DNA from: Chiridota heheva
Lineage: Eukaryota; Echinodermata; Holothuroidea; Apodida; Chiridotidae
Length of the DNA stretch: 64,000 bases
Reading direction: 5' to 3'
NCBI GenBank assembly: GCA_020152595.1
Contig: JAIGNY010000589.1
Coordinates: 577,501 to 641,500 of the forward strand
Under the pieces are notes generated by a model. That model was not told where the DNA came from. It ran no database searches and saw only the letters and a list, made by a program, of their open reading frames with translations. Shown here in pieces: positions 45,130-57,664 of this stretch (position 1 is the first letter of the stretch; every line of letters starts with the position of its first letter). The translations under genes and the position numbers were made by a program.

Positions 45130-46985
45130 GTGCCATTAATCTGTTTTGAAAAGTGGGAGGGGGGTGTTTAGTAGGGGGGGGGGGATGCTTTCTAATTTAG
45201 GACTAATTATGTGTCGCCCAACTCGGCACTTCAATGCAATGCGCTCGACTAAGGGCCCCTGGTGGGATCCAGGAGCGAAGCCCTGGTAGGGGTCCAGGGG
45301 GAGAATTTTGGTAGCTCTTGCAAAATTGACATTTTAAGGGCAAGAAAATACATCCTGCACATACAGTAGGAAGAGGTGTATTTCAAAGGGTAAGATATAA
45401 GGGTAAGATATAAGGGTAAGATATAAAGTCAAAATTGATGGTAAATATCATCTCTAATACCCAATGTACAAAATGAAATGTGGGAATAGAAATGTTTTAT
45501 TGTTGGCATTTCTGTGGAGATACTGTACATGTAGGTGTACCATTTTTTATGATGAATATGTGTATCACAAAGAAAAATCTTTGATAAATTTTCAATTAAT
45601 TCACTACGAACTTGAGTGCTGTTAAAAGCCCAGGGGAGAGGGGGAGGGGCACTTCATACTAAGAGTGGTAGGGGTGTGCAGCTTAACAACCGAAAACCAT
45701 ACCCGTAGTATTTTTTTGTACACGCAGTACAAAATTATAAAATTTTGATACCTGCAGTATGAAGGAAGTAAATTTTGATACCTGCTTTGTGAGTATTAAA
45801 GGAAAATATTGTAAAAATAGACAAGTAGTACAAAATTAACATAGCAAAGCAGCATTTTTCTGAGACCTGCACTATGAAAATGATGAGAGAAAAAAAGACA
45901 CCCGCACAGTGCACTTGGGCTTCTGCTTATTGGCACTCTGATTTATATCAAACACCCTTTCCCCTTCTTGATCTGCCAATAGCTAATATTCCTACCCTCA
46001 GACTACTGTCAGACCACTTTAGTAAAACCATTGTGTACATCCCCCATCCCTCCCACCCCACCCCCCAAAAAAATTAATAATTGAAAAAAAAATAACATAA
46101 AGAAAGCTAATAATTTCATCAAAATCCGTTAAAATATGACCATAATTTTACAGCTTTTTAAATTATTTGTGCAAAAGTGGTTGTAATAGTTATTGTATAC
46201 CTGTAAATGATGAAAAATACTGATAGCTGCAGATGCAGCTTCTGCTTATTGGCACTCACTCTGATTTACATATGTATATAAAATACTCTTTCCCCCCAGT
46301 CTGCCAATTCCTCTCTGTGTTCATACTTGGTGAAATCTCTCTGGCACCATTGATTTGATCACATTGTTAGTTGATCCCATCACTCTTTGGTACCTGGCTT
46401 TTATTTGCCTGACAATGTTTGGGGATGACTCATGTTCTAAATTCTTTCCTTTTTGTGCAGATTCCTGAGAGTCCGGGTCATATAATCCTTCTCAAAGTGA
46501 AATAAATAATAATTTCTTTCATTGACGTCAGGTTCCTGGTTTGGGCTGGGTTTAATTCAAGCCACCATATTTTGCATTCCTTATCTCTAACCTATAAACA
46601 CCTTTCAATAAAAATCTTCAACCTTTTACCCATTTGATGGCCTTTATACAATATTTGCTGTTTATGAATGAAATTTTGTGTGTGGGTTGATCAATATTAT
46701 TTGCAAAATATATCACAGGTTTCAACAGTCCAGCTGTTTTGGGTGGAGTAAAGATGGTGAAGGAAACTAAAATTGTGTGGGTTGTTTTTGTTGCCTGTGT
46801 TTTTAACAAATAATTGGCATGTTTTTTGATGGGTAATTTATTTAGGATGGAAAAGCTGAAGAGATAAATGCAAAAAGATTGTTAGAAGTGTTATAGTGTA
46901 CATAAAAGATCCGCAACAAGGAGTGTACTTCACCTGAAAATCAACACAAAAGTCCAATTTTTTGGTATCGTTTATGAACGGTACC
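45130..46985. other. No gene recognised
   Basis: Contains G-runs near 45160-45185, three copies of a 14-bp AAGGGTAAGATATA unit near 45390-45425 and C/A-rich tracts near 46040-46080. No ORF is supported. Confidence 0.5.
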
Positions 46986-46989
46986 ACCG

Positions 46990-47500
46990 AGAGAGGTTGG
47001 GGCACGGGTCATAGGGCAATGTGCGTTCCTCACCTCACCTAGTCTCTTCAGGCCTCCTGGCCCATAAGGCTGCAGTGCACTCTCTCCACTGGACTCTGTT
47101 ATTTGTAACTTGTCTGGCTTCTGTCCATGAGCTTCATCCCATCACTTTCTTCTCCTTCTCGACTTTCCTTCTTCAGGTCGTTCTAGGACAACTAACTTTC
47201 CTGCTGTCACACAGTGCTTAATAGTGCTCATGCGCATCACATGACCAATCCACCTCCACCTTGTTTTACTTTAGTGCTGATTTTGTCATGTTTAGTGATT
47301 CTCACTATTTCATCGTTAGATATTACATATGGCCATCTGATCTTCAAAATTCTCTTGTAACATTTGAACATAAATGTATCCAGCTTTTTATTATCTGCTA
47401 CATTAACTCTCCATGTCTCACAACCATACAAGAGTACAGACTTAACAAGAGAGTTAAACAGTCTTATTTTTGTATATATTGAGAATGTGCTCAGTTCCAA
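46990..47500 (-). pseudogene. LINE ORF2 3' fragment on the minus strand (RT thumb and C-terminus)
   Basis: The minus strand from 47500 reads SIYTKIRLFNSLVKSVLLYG, then CETW and MFKCYKRILKIRWPYVISND, a widespread LINE RT C-terminal pattern (LLYGCETW...RILxIxW). Further on, in other frames, NNRVQWRECTAALWARRPEE matches the R-x-x-W-R-x-x-x-x-A-L end of such proteins. The frame breaks near 47237 and no poly(A) was found. Clade is uncertain (RTE-like or L1-like). Confidence 0.65.
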
Positions 47501-49804
47501 TTCTTTTTAATTTCATAAATGCTATATACTCTTGCTTTAGAGATTCTGTTTTGGATATCTTCCTTATCTTTTACCCTGTAAGCTTACTGTTGCACTAAGG
47601 TATCTAAACTTCAAAACAGGTCAAAATTGACAAAAACCTTCCTTCACGATGGCAAAAACGGAGCAAAAATGAAACAGAAATAGGTGATGACCTCTTGAGA
47701 TTTTTCCGATATGGGGGCCTGGATTTTCAGTTTGCTCCACAGGCCCACGGTCCTCTCAGTGCCCCTGATCTTGAAATTCCGCTTAACCCTAGTAGTGAAA
47801 AATTGCATAGTAGGCGTATCGTGAGCCTTATTTTGTGTCAACTGGAATTTCCTTGAAAATGACTGTTTCTGACCAAAAATTGATTTCATGTTCAAATATC
47901 TCAAATCTGGCTTTAATTGCCTGCAGCTGTTAAAATAAATCTTTGTCTAAATTTGGCATTACAAAATTGGGGCTGAAATTGGAAGCATTTCCAAGAATAT
48001 GGTTGATTTTGTTTGGTCATAAATTTCACAACTTAATTGGGTTGATATTTGCTGTGAATAAAAAGAAATTGATCAAAAATGATCTCTTTTATTTAAAAGT
48101 TTGTAGAATATGCCTGAATTTTGTTAAAAAAAAAAAAAAAAAAGTACAATCTAACCAGAAATTGCTTTTACTATTCAAGCAAGTCTGGCATTTTGACTCA
48201 TTTGTTGAATATTTTCTACTTTTGTCTCCAATGTTTTGATTATATTTTCTACCAGCACTTTTGTCTCGGGGGCGGGCCAATGTTTAAATGAAGGGTCCAT
48301 TATTATGTGGTTCCCTTACTCTACCAGCACTTTTTAACTCGGGAGGCTCCCCAAACATTTGCTACAATGAAGTACAGCAATAAATAATGGAAATATTGAA
48401 AACAATGTTGAATATCTGGATAAGCTCTTGTAGTATCTGACATATGTTTGAAATTTTTCAGCAATAGCTTTTGCAGAAAGATAATGCTGTAAATGTATTT
48501 AAGGCATTTGTTGATTGATCTTTTGCAGGAACATTCCCATAAGTTTCCACTGTTAAATATATGTAGAGGACAATTTAAGAAATAATTTGGTGTAAAAACC
48601 ATGTTGATATCTTATTTTGTTTGGAAGTTGTTGCATTTTAAAGATTTCACTTCGCAGTGTGATGTCATAATTACAGATTCAAAATCAGAGTTTATGTATA
48701 TCTTTGAAAATTAATTGCCAGTTTCTAAATTATTGAAAACATTTTGTGTCAGGGCCCCCTTAAGGCTCTATTTCCTGGTAAAGAAGCTCTGATATTTTAT
48801 TTATAATCATACCTCAGAATGAAACTTTTCCGATTGATATGACCATTCATGAGCCAAACAGGACAATTGTGTTCTATGCTATTATTTTGTGTTCTGTATC
48901 CATGTACAGTATTTCATTTATGAGGTGAATTAAGATTATTAGGTTAAAAACAAAAATTACATATTTTTCCCATGAGGGGCAGGGCTGACCCCCAGGGGGC
49001 CAATGCAGCCCCATGGAGGGGAGGGATGCTGTGAAACAGCAAATCTAGGGGTCTGCAAAGTTCTTCGGGAATTATCTTGTTATGTTATGCCATTATAACA
49101 TCACACTTTACACTACAAGATCACTTTTCAACACACTTTTCAAATCTTTGAAATGCAATAACTTTGATGAAATATGATATCAACATAGTTTAGACACAGG
49201 CTATTTCTGTAATAGTCCTCTATCTATAAATGGAAATGAAAATTCACGGGAATATTCCTTTAAAGTGAGATTTGTTGTACCTTTTGTACAGCTCCCTGGT
49301 AGTACCTGTATGCTTATGTTAGCTGTTTTCTTGAAATGAAACATGTAGTAAAAAAATATTGCAAATATTCCTTTAATTTTTATTTTATCTTCTACACTTT
49401 TCAAGATGTATTTAGCTCATAAGATTTTTAATGTATAAAGTGTGTTGGTGTAGCATACAACCATTACACTGCTGATCTCATCTACTGAGCCTGTGCATCA
49501 ATAAAAGCAATATCTGGCCCTGAAAGATCATGATATTAAAGATTGATTATATTTAGGTAATTTGTGAAGGCCACACCTCCAAGTTAGTGTACTGTAGCCA
49601 ATGGACAGGCTATGGTAACATTTAATTTGTGGTTATCAATTCCATTATTGGAGTAATTTTGTATTTGTACTGTAGCATCTGTGCTGTCCTGTGATACAGA
49701 GCTTTGTTTTTATCTATAGACGTTGATTGAAAATGTGAATGGTTACTATTTTCGTTTATTTGATAGAGTTTAGCTGCTTGGCAGGGGAGTGGGGAGGGGA
49801 GGGG
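47501..49804. other. No gene recognised
   Basis: AT-rich, with an A-run at about 48126-48142 and a CTACCAGCACTTTT word repeated at 48250 and 48320. Short ORFs lack family features. G/C-rich patches near 48970-49030 (GGGGCAGGGCTGACCCCCAG) may be a further repeat piece. Confidence 0.5.
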
Positions 49805-49814
49805 TGACCTGTTG

Positions 49815-51467
49815 ATATGACAAGGGCAGATATGACAAGGGTTGATATGACAAGGGTTGATATGACAAGGGTGGATATGACAAGGGTCGATATGACAAGG
49901 GTGGATATGACAAGGGTGGATATGACAAGGGTTGATATGACAAGGGTCGATATGACAAGGGTCGATATGACAAGGGTCGATATGACAAGGGTCGATATGA
50001 CAAGGGTCGATATGACAAGGGTCGATATGACAAGGGTCGATATGACAAGGGTCGATATGACAAGGGTCGATATGACAAGGGTCGATATGACAAGGGTCGA
50101 TATGACAAGGGTCGATATGACAAGGGTCGATATGACAAGGGTCGATATGACAAGGGTCGATATGACAAGGGTCGATATGAAGGGTCGATATGACAAGGGT
50201 CGATATGACAAGGGTCGATCTTGAATTGATATGACAAGGGTCGATATGACAGAGGGTCGATATGACAAGGGTCGATATGACAAGGGTCGATATGATAAGG
50301 GTCGATATGACAAGGGTCGATATGACAAGGGTCGATATGACAAGGTCGATATGACAAGGTCGATATGACAAGGGTCGATATGACAAGGGTCGATATGACA
50401 AGGGTCGATATGACAAGTCTCGATATGACAAGTCTCGATATGACAAGGGTCGACATGACAAGCGTCGACATGACAAGGGTCGACATGACATGGGCCGACA
50501 TGACAAGGGCCGACATGACAAGGGCCGACATGACAAGGGCCGACATGACAAGGGCCGACATGACAAGGGCCGACATGACAAGGGCCGACATGACATGGGC
50601 CGACACGACATGGGCCGACATGACAAGGGCCGACATGACAAGGGCCGACATGACAAGGGCCGACATGACAAGGGCCGACATGACAAGGGCCGACATGACA
50701 AGGGCCGACATGACAAGGGTCGACATGACAAGGGTCGACATGACAAGGGTCGACATGACAAGCGTCGACATGACAAGCGTCGACATGACAAGGGTCGACA
50801 TGACAAGGGTCGACATGACAAGGTCGACATGACAAGGGTCGACATGACAAGGGTCGACATGACAAGGGTCGACATGACAAGGGTCGACATGACAAGCGTC
50901 GACATGACAAGGGTCGACATGACAAGGGCCGACATGACATGGGCCGACATGACAAGGGCCGACATGACAAGGGCCGACATGACAAGGGCCGACATGACAT
51001 GGGCCGACATGACATGGGCCGACATGACATGGGCCGACATGACATGGGCCGACATGACATGGGCCGACATGACAAGGGCCGACATGACAAGGGCCGACAT
51101 GACAAGGGTCGACATGACAAGGGTCGACATGACAAGGGTCGACATGACAAGGGTCGACATGACAAGGGTCGACATGACAAGGGTCGACATGACAAGGGTC
51201 GACATGACAAGGGTCGACATGACAAGGGTCGATATGACAAGGGTCGACATGACAAGGGTCGATATGACAAGGGTCGACATGACAAGGGTCGACATGACAA
51301 GGGTCGACATGACAAGGGTCGACATGACAAGGGTCGATATGACAAGGGTCGACATGACAAGAGTCGACATGACAAGGGTCGACATGACAAGGGTCGACAT
51401 GACAAGGGTCGATATGACAAGGGTCGACATGACAAGGGTCGATATGACAAGGGTCGATATGACAAGG
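49815..51467. repeat. 15-bp minisatellite, about 110 copies, three sequence domains
   Basis: 49815-50450 is mainly GATATGACAAGGGTC. About 50451-51100 is GACATGACAAGGGCC/GTC with many GACATGACATGGGCC copies. About 51101-51467 is mostly GACATGACAAGGGTC with interspersed GATATG copies. A few units are 13-14 bp and one (50215-50230) is disrupted. As 15 is divisible by 3, all frames stay open for hundreds of codons; these are not proteins. Confidence 0.97.
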
Positions 51468-51544
51468 TACTGTAGATATTACCTTACAGTACATTCTTAC
51501 TTAATGCAGGGCTTGGTTTGAATTGGGCACCTGAAATATATGGT

Positions 51545-51552
51545 ATAATTAG
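51545..51552. repeat. hAT-type target-site duplication, left (ATAATTAG)
   Basis: Repeated exactly at 52613-52620. Confidence 0.9.
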
Positions 51553-52612
51553 TAGAGCTGTGAACGTTTAGGGATTTGAGTAAACGTGTATACGCCAAAA
51601 AAAACGAGCGTGTATCGTGCACAGGCGTTTAGTACCGTAATTTTAGGAAATTCACCAAAATTGCTCCAAAACTACGAGGCGAAGTAAAAAAAATCGCGCA
51701 ACCAGTATGGCAAAAGTACTGACTTCATTGCCCAAATAGACGCCAAGTTTTGCTTTCAAAATGTAAAAAGTTTACTTCTACAGTATAAATCATAATTTTA
51801 ATGGAAAATATGCATGGAAATTCAGTTTAGAAAGAACAGATAACTTCCTTTCAATGTCATTTAAACTCAACATCGTGTAACTTTCTTGTCCTATTCGCTA
51901 CGGCTTTCAAAGTTCTTCTGGGAAAATCTTGCATACTAGGCCTATGATATACTGTACCTCGCCGTAAAACATTTAAAAACTACGCCGCCACCACCAGGAA
52001 GTTCTGAAATATCAGTCCTCTGGAAAAAATGGCCGCCATCTTTGCGACGCATGCATAATTTCAGCTCTGTAAAAACCTTTTTTTGTTTGTTTATTATGCA
52101 ATATTTTTTCTTTCTTGCAAAATTTATTTGACTCATCAGGTAATATTTACATGTAAATGTACTGATTGTCACGATTCAGGTATCATTCAAGTGGGGTCGA
52201 TTTAAAGCTTGTAAAACGGGCCTTGATTGCGTGGGATATTAATTTAGCCTTATGGCCTAACCTATTGTTGGTTCACTGTTTACTGCTGCACATTCGCGGT
52301 GCATTTTTCAATTTAGATTACTCAGATTTCAGCGAAATCAAAGTGCATAATATTCCCATTCATTGGTGATTACTGCGCATTTGTGATTCGCACATTTAAA
52401 AAGAATTATGCTAATCGGGGTTTACAGTTTGTAAAAAGTCTTTGATTGGAATTTTGTCAGCCGAATGTGTGTGTGATTTGAATCATGAATGATCATATTG
52501 ATTTTCAACTGCAAGACATTATAAAAAACGATAACTCGCAATGAAGTATTTAGTAAACGTTTACAAGATTTGCGAGCGTGTAGCGTGTACACGCTAAACA
52601 GTCACAGCTCTA
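51553..52612 (+). mobile_element. Non-autonomous hAT-type DNA transposon, 1,060 bp
   Basis: Starts TAGAGCTGTGA and ends with the reverse complement TCACAGCTCTA. A second, imperfect inverted layer (GTAAACGTGTATACG and CGTGTACACGC) lies just inside. The perfect 8-bp duplication ATAATTAG flanks it; 8 bp plus a TAGAG-type end is characteristic of hAT. No transposase ORF is seen, so it depends on another element. A degraded inverted copy lies at 36553-37475. Confidence 0.9.
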
Positions 52613-52620
52613 ATAATTAG
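52613..52620. repeat. hAT-type target-site duplication, right (ATAATTAG)
   Basis: Exact partner of 51545-51552. Confidence 0.9.
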
Positions 52621-53032
52621 TAAGAATAATAATGTTGCCTTTTGCTTTCAAAATTTCTTCTGAAAGTAACTGGTTTTAAATAATCTTGTAATGTCTCTGT
52701 GAAGAATAGTTTGTTTAATGAGATTATTTGGATGGCAATTGACTAGCCTTACCTTGCCTCTCATGAGATTTGTATAACTAGTGGGAAGGGGTGCAATGCA
52801 TTTTACTGATTATGCTTTCTTAATTTGCAAGATTGGAAGTGTTTGTACTCTAAAGATTTTTCTGTGAAGCAAATAAAGCTACAGTATGTTAATCTTATAC
52901 AGTATCCCCTGGCCTTTTATCATCAATATGGTTCTATTATTTGTACTGTATGTAGTACTGTGTAAGTACAGTATGCATTTTTAAAGCTAGGGGTCTGACT
53001 TTAGAAAACAAAATGGTGAAGACAACTTTCAA

Positions 53033-53755
53033 GAATTAGTTCAGTGGTCAAGCATGTCCATCTCCATCTTATATAAAAGAGGACTTTAAAAGAAACAAAA
53101 TGGTATCTACCTACTGTGGTGTAGCGGTTATCATACCTGTCTACAGACCACGAGGCCCGGCGCTCGGTGATGGCGTTTCGTGATAGCATTGTTACTATCA
53201 TGACCAAATCGAGGCTTAAGCGACGACCCGTCATTGTGATTGTGTGTCGCCCAAACAATATGGCGAAGAAAGCATACAAATAGCTTATTCCGTTAAGGAG
53301 ATATTCAAGTTTAAATCTCTGTGTTATCTGCATAGAAATGACTGGTGTACTAAGTCTACTATGGAAAGTTGGCATCTTCATGCTCACATTCTTAACAATT
53401 GTTAAAAGAAAGTTTACCTAATTTTTTTACTATTTGAATTATTTTTCCTCAAACCTTCAGGTGGTATATTATAAATACCCTTCCTAGATTCAGTTTTACT
53501 ACTGTTTTGACATATCCCATGGTTTTTAAAGCCACAAAATTCCAGGACAAAATATGATAGAATACATAAAGACTTTGAAGAATCTGAGGCTATGGCCTCA
53601 TAACTAGTCTGATTTCAGTCGTTTCTACACAAATGATACCAAACTTTAAACCTAGATATCTCCTTAATTCAATAAGATTTTTGAATGCTTTCTTCACTTT
53701 TGAAATCCTCTTTCATATAAGATAAGACTTGCTTGACCACTGAACTAATCCTTTA
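53033..53755. mobile_element. Fold-back (long inverted repeat) element, interrupted by a SINE
   Basis: Left arm begins AATTAGTTCAGTGGTCAAGC and the right arm ends with its complement GCTTGACCACTGAACTAATC. Similarity continues inward (CTTATATAAAAGAGGAC; then, after the SINE, GAAGAAAGCAT and AAGGAGATAT) for about 200 bases. No ORF is seen. Confidence 0.75.
53104..53252 (+). mobile_element. tRNA-headed SINE, internally deleted copy (149 bp)
   Basis: Matches 28316-28593 at both ends (TGTGGTGTAGCGGTTATCAT and GTTTCGTGATAGCATTG) but lacks about 120 internal bases including the B box. It is flanked by AAACAAAATGG (53093-53103) and AAACAATATGG (53253-53263), an 11-bp duplication with one mismatch. 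It lies inside the left arm of the fold-back element. Confidence 0.8.
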
Positions 53756-53989
53756 AGTATGTGACTGGAAACACTCACAGCCACAAAGTGAAAATCCTTT
53801 TGTGAATTATATATTATTTAAAACAAATAATATTACATATTAGTGAAGGGACAAATTTGTAACTCCCATTGTGGGCTAGGCCCTGGTGGATTGATACAGA
53901 GAATACCCATACTCCACAGACCTTTAGACCAACTCCCTGTTCAGACTAACAAGGTCCATTTACAGTATACATGCATTCATGAAAATTCC

Positions 53990-54290
53990 ATGAACATTGA
54001 AACCCACACGTGAACTCAGATTGAGTAATGACTCCACCCGACTTCACATACCCATATCCAATTCTGCCATAGGTGACAAAAGATTTGAAATACTTGCATC
54101 CAGATCCTGGAACACTTTACCCACCCACATGAGAACTTCTTTATCCACCACAGTATTTAAAAAAACTCTCTTAAAGACCCACTTATTTAAAAAAAATTCA
54201 TTTTGTTTTATTTTACTTTGTAAGCGCCATGGTACTTTGGAGAATGGCGTATTTAAGTAACATTTATTATCATTGTTATTATTAAGGGTG
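53990..54290 (+). pseudogene. 3' end of an L2/CR1-like LINE
   Basis: Reads RELRLSNDSTRLHIPISNSA, then IGDKRFEILASRSWNTLPTH and TVFKKTLLKTHLF, a classic L2/CR1 ORF2 C-terminus. A tail with GCGCCATGGTACTTTGGAGA and short ATTATTATT repeats near 54270-54285 follows. Confidence 0.75.
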
Positions 54291-54299
54291 TACCACACT

Positions 54300-55615
54300 A
54301 TTCACAGACCAGTGCATTCCTAGAACTATCAGTAGTACATGTGGCAGTAATGTATATGTGATTTATCACTTGTATTGTTTTTTCACCTCTTTGAAAGGTA
54401 TATGGACAGGTAGAGGCAACATTAGTTAAAATGATTTGAAATCTACTAAAAAAACATCAAACATTAAAACTGCTTAAAAATGGGCTATTTTAAAGATTTT
54501 TGTACAAATATACACATTTTTAGGTTACTCTTGTGATGTACTTTATGAACAGGACATATTGTAGTCTATATTTGATAATGTAAATCCATTGTTTTTAATC
54601 TCTGCCATTTCTCTAAGAAAAAGGAGATGATTCTATTGATGAGGATTTGATCTGACGCTTACTCTCAAGCTGGAGACACATTTTGAACATTTTTGAATCT
54701 TTGTAATTAAGGAAAGAAATTAAAAGAAAAACATCAGCCTTTTGAGGTGTTTTCCATTCATACTGTACATCACATTTTTTTCCATCAATTAAAAGAATTT
54801 CAAACTCATTACTCATAGCTTGAGACTCGCGCTATTTTCAAAATTCAAAGACTTCAACTCTGAATTGAATGGTCTTTTTTGTCAATGGAAAACCTTTGTA
54901 CCTGTCTAAAGACCTTGAATAATTTGATACAGGACAGTATGAATCCTGACCAGTATGAATCTAGACCAGATTGTTGCATTGCTCAACATCCTTCAATTAG
55001 TCAAGCAGAGATAAAGAAACAAAATGGTGGACAAAAGTCTTCTTTATTAATTGTTTTAACATATTTTGTGAATGTTTGTGGCACAAACACATACCTTTTT
55101 GAAGAATACTTTCAGTTGTAGTTGTATGTACGTTAATTGAATTTTTGCAGCAAAAAAACTCATCATCTTTTGGGTATTTAGCATCCAGTGGTTCTTTTAC
55201 ATGTTGGCTATAACAATTTGGCTTAGCTTCTTTCTAATGATCAACTGTCTTGCGGGTTAAGGATCAAAACATGACTTTGTTCTAAGGTTTTCGTTCTGTT
55301 TGGAACAAGCAGGGTTTTGGTGACCAAAAATTATTTCCACATATTTTTAAGCAAAGGATTTTAGATGTAGATAGACAAAAATAAGCAAATTAAGCAATTT
55401 TCGGCTAAATTTGGTCAACAAATAGTCAATCTTTGCAGAAGTATAACTTCTTGTCAATATTGAAAACAGAGATTTGTTTTACATATTTAGATTCTTTATG
55501 AAATTTTTTTACAGTGATACTAATCTGTTATTTTAGAAAGAAAGGAAAGATGAAAAAACATCAAAAATGTTCAAAGTCAAAAGGCCCTGAAAGCTGCAGC
55601 AGAAAAATAATTATG
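54300..55615. other. No gene recognised
   Basis: AT-rich sequence. An 80-codon frame at 54879-55121 shows no family features. Confidence 0.5.
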
Positions 55616-55621
55616 CAGTAG

Positions 55622-55690
55622 TCATGGTGAGACTTGAACCTGGAACGCTTGTGTGCTAGCCGCGTACATTTCCTCTGTACCACGTAGTTG
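55622..55690 (-). other. tRNA-like sequence, degenerate
   Basis: On the minus strand, ACGTGGTACAGAGGAAATGT could be an A-box region and CCAGGTTCAAGTCTCACC holds a good B box. The acceptor stem does not pair convincingly, so it is a tRNA relic or SINE head rather than a working tRNA gene. Confidence 0.35.
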
Positions 55691-55699
55691 TTCAAATTG

Positions 55700-57285
55700 G
55701 AGAGGTGAATACATTTCTTATAGGACAGGTTCTAATAGAGGGGGGTATACCTTTAATTATATATCAAATGAAAGGAAATTTCAAGCGCTTTTAAACGGCG
55801 GTTCTACGAAGCATGTGCCATGTACGATTTTTGATAAAATGGGTCAAAATGACAGAAATTCATGAAATTTTGAAGACATTTCTCCAGAACAAAAGATTCC
55901 AGGTAGGGATTATAAAAATTAGACCAGAAACCAATACTATCATGTCTTAGGACTTGCATGTTTGATTTTGAAGATAAATTGTGATATTAAATTATTGTTA
56001 AATTTAAAAGAAAAATAAACATTAAAAAAATGTTTTTTTAGCAATTTTTGAGTATTTACACTTTTTCTCAAAATTCTGTAATATGATCCTTATAAAAAAG
56101 TTTCATTTGGTGAAAGAAATATCTGAGTACTTTAAAATGCTACTAAGATTACTCTTATAGGACTGGTAAAGTCAAGATTTTATTTTTAGAAAAAGGTGGT
56201 TTGAAAATGGCGATACTATCCGCCTGGTAGAGTAAGGGTTAAATCAAGCTAGATATATGGGTCTGTATAAATTGGGCTCGCTGCTTGTCAAAGGAAGGTG
56301 GATAAGAAAACTGCCGACATCTGACGTACATCCTTCTAATCGCACACGCTCTCAACTTGTTTGTATTTAGGGATTGTTTTGACCGGTTTTGTTTATCACA
56401 TGATGCTGGTTTTGCCATGTGATTGGCCCATGGCCTAAAGCTGTTGTGAAATGATAGCCCTTCGAAAAATACAATTTCTTGGGGCTATTCCTCCATTAAC
56501 AAATTAAATTCAATACAGTATGTCCTTTTTCTCAAGAAGATTACCGTGTCAGATAATTACCTGTGTAGCTTGTGTAATATATTGACTGCAAATCTATCCC
56601 ACATCTATTTTGTTTCTGCCATGTTTCCTCGCAATTTTGGAATTTAAAATATTTGATTCAACAAAATTAAGACAAATTTAGTTCTTGACACAAATATCCA
56701 ATCTATTTTAATTGGTATTCATTTTGACAAAATGTTTAATTGCATTCTTTTACGAGCCAAATGTTTTCTTTACAAATGTAAATTTGTCAATACTTTATAA
56801 TGAAAATAATACATCAATTTATATAGCGCTAATTTTGTAAAAACGTTCAAAAGCGCTTTACATACAAGGAAATTATGATACGAAAACAAAAATAAGAATA
56901 CAGAAATGACAGCATAAATAGAAATACAATGGATCAAGCTGCACATTAGATTAATGTCTTTTTAAACAAAAAATTTTTAAGCTTAGTTTTGAAGGAGGTC
57001 AGGGATACATTATTAATACATTAATACCTCCAACTGAATGCACTTGTACTTCCTTATATCAAAAAGTATAACTATATACAAAAGTATAATGCAACTCTTC
57101 ATGGTAAGATACTGTATCCTTTTTTGACAATAAATGGCAAATGTGGACTATTTTATTTATGTATACTGGTAACTGTTAAGCTAATACTCAAACATCTACA
57201 TACAGTAGCTTTGCTTTACTTGAATAGTTTTTGTCATATTGTATTATGCCATGAGAATAAAATTAAGTTTTGAATTAAAGAACAA
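55700..57285. other. No gene recognised; a possible repeat 3' end at 56815-56880
   Basis: TATATAGCGCTAATTTTGTA and AAAAGCGCTTTACATACAAG form the inverted AGCGCT pair typical of LINE/SINE 3' tails. The rest is AT-rich and has no supported ORF. Confidence 0.4.
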
Positions 57286-57289
57286 AAAA

Positions 57290-57385
57290 CAGTATCTGCT
57301 GTAGAATCATTGATTACTATACTGGCACAAACGGCTCTGACTGTCGCGGTGTCGTTAAACATCAACAAACCAAACCAAACATGTG
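57290..57385 (+). mobile_element. 3' tail fragment of an I/Nimb-type LINE
   Basis: GACTGTCGCGGTGTCGTTAA and CAACAAACCAAACCAAAC closely resemble the 3' end of the element at 40800-42790 (GTCGTGGTGCCGTTAAGACC and AAACAAACAAAC). Confidence 0.6.
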
Positions 57386-57664
57386 GGTGAACGTCTGTGT
57401 GTGTAAATGGAGTTAAATTGTGCTTCATCATCTTCGGATGAATACTACTGTAAACCAGGTGAGTGGGTGTTTCATGTTTATCGTATCGCAGCTGTTGTTG
57501 GTTGAAATTGGGTCACATTTCCTCCTCTCAAACCCTTTTATCTGCCGGTGTTCATTTGCATTACAATTTAAAGCTCAGACTAATAATTATTATGTGTGAT
57601 AGTATTTCTGAAGGATGAGCAAATCAATTAGTCTGAATTCATGACTTGTATCAATCTGCTATTG

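Noticed and set aside
49622-51521. Very long ORFs (up to about 600 codons) on both strands
   Set aside because: They are periodic translations of the 15-bp minisatellite, open in every frame because 15 is a multiple of 3.
55622-55690. Functional tRNA gene
   Set aside because: The B box is good, but the acceptor stem and anticodon arm do not fold convincingly.
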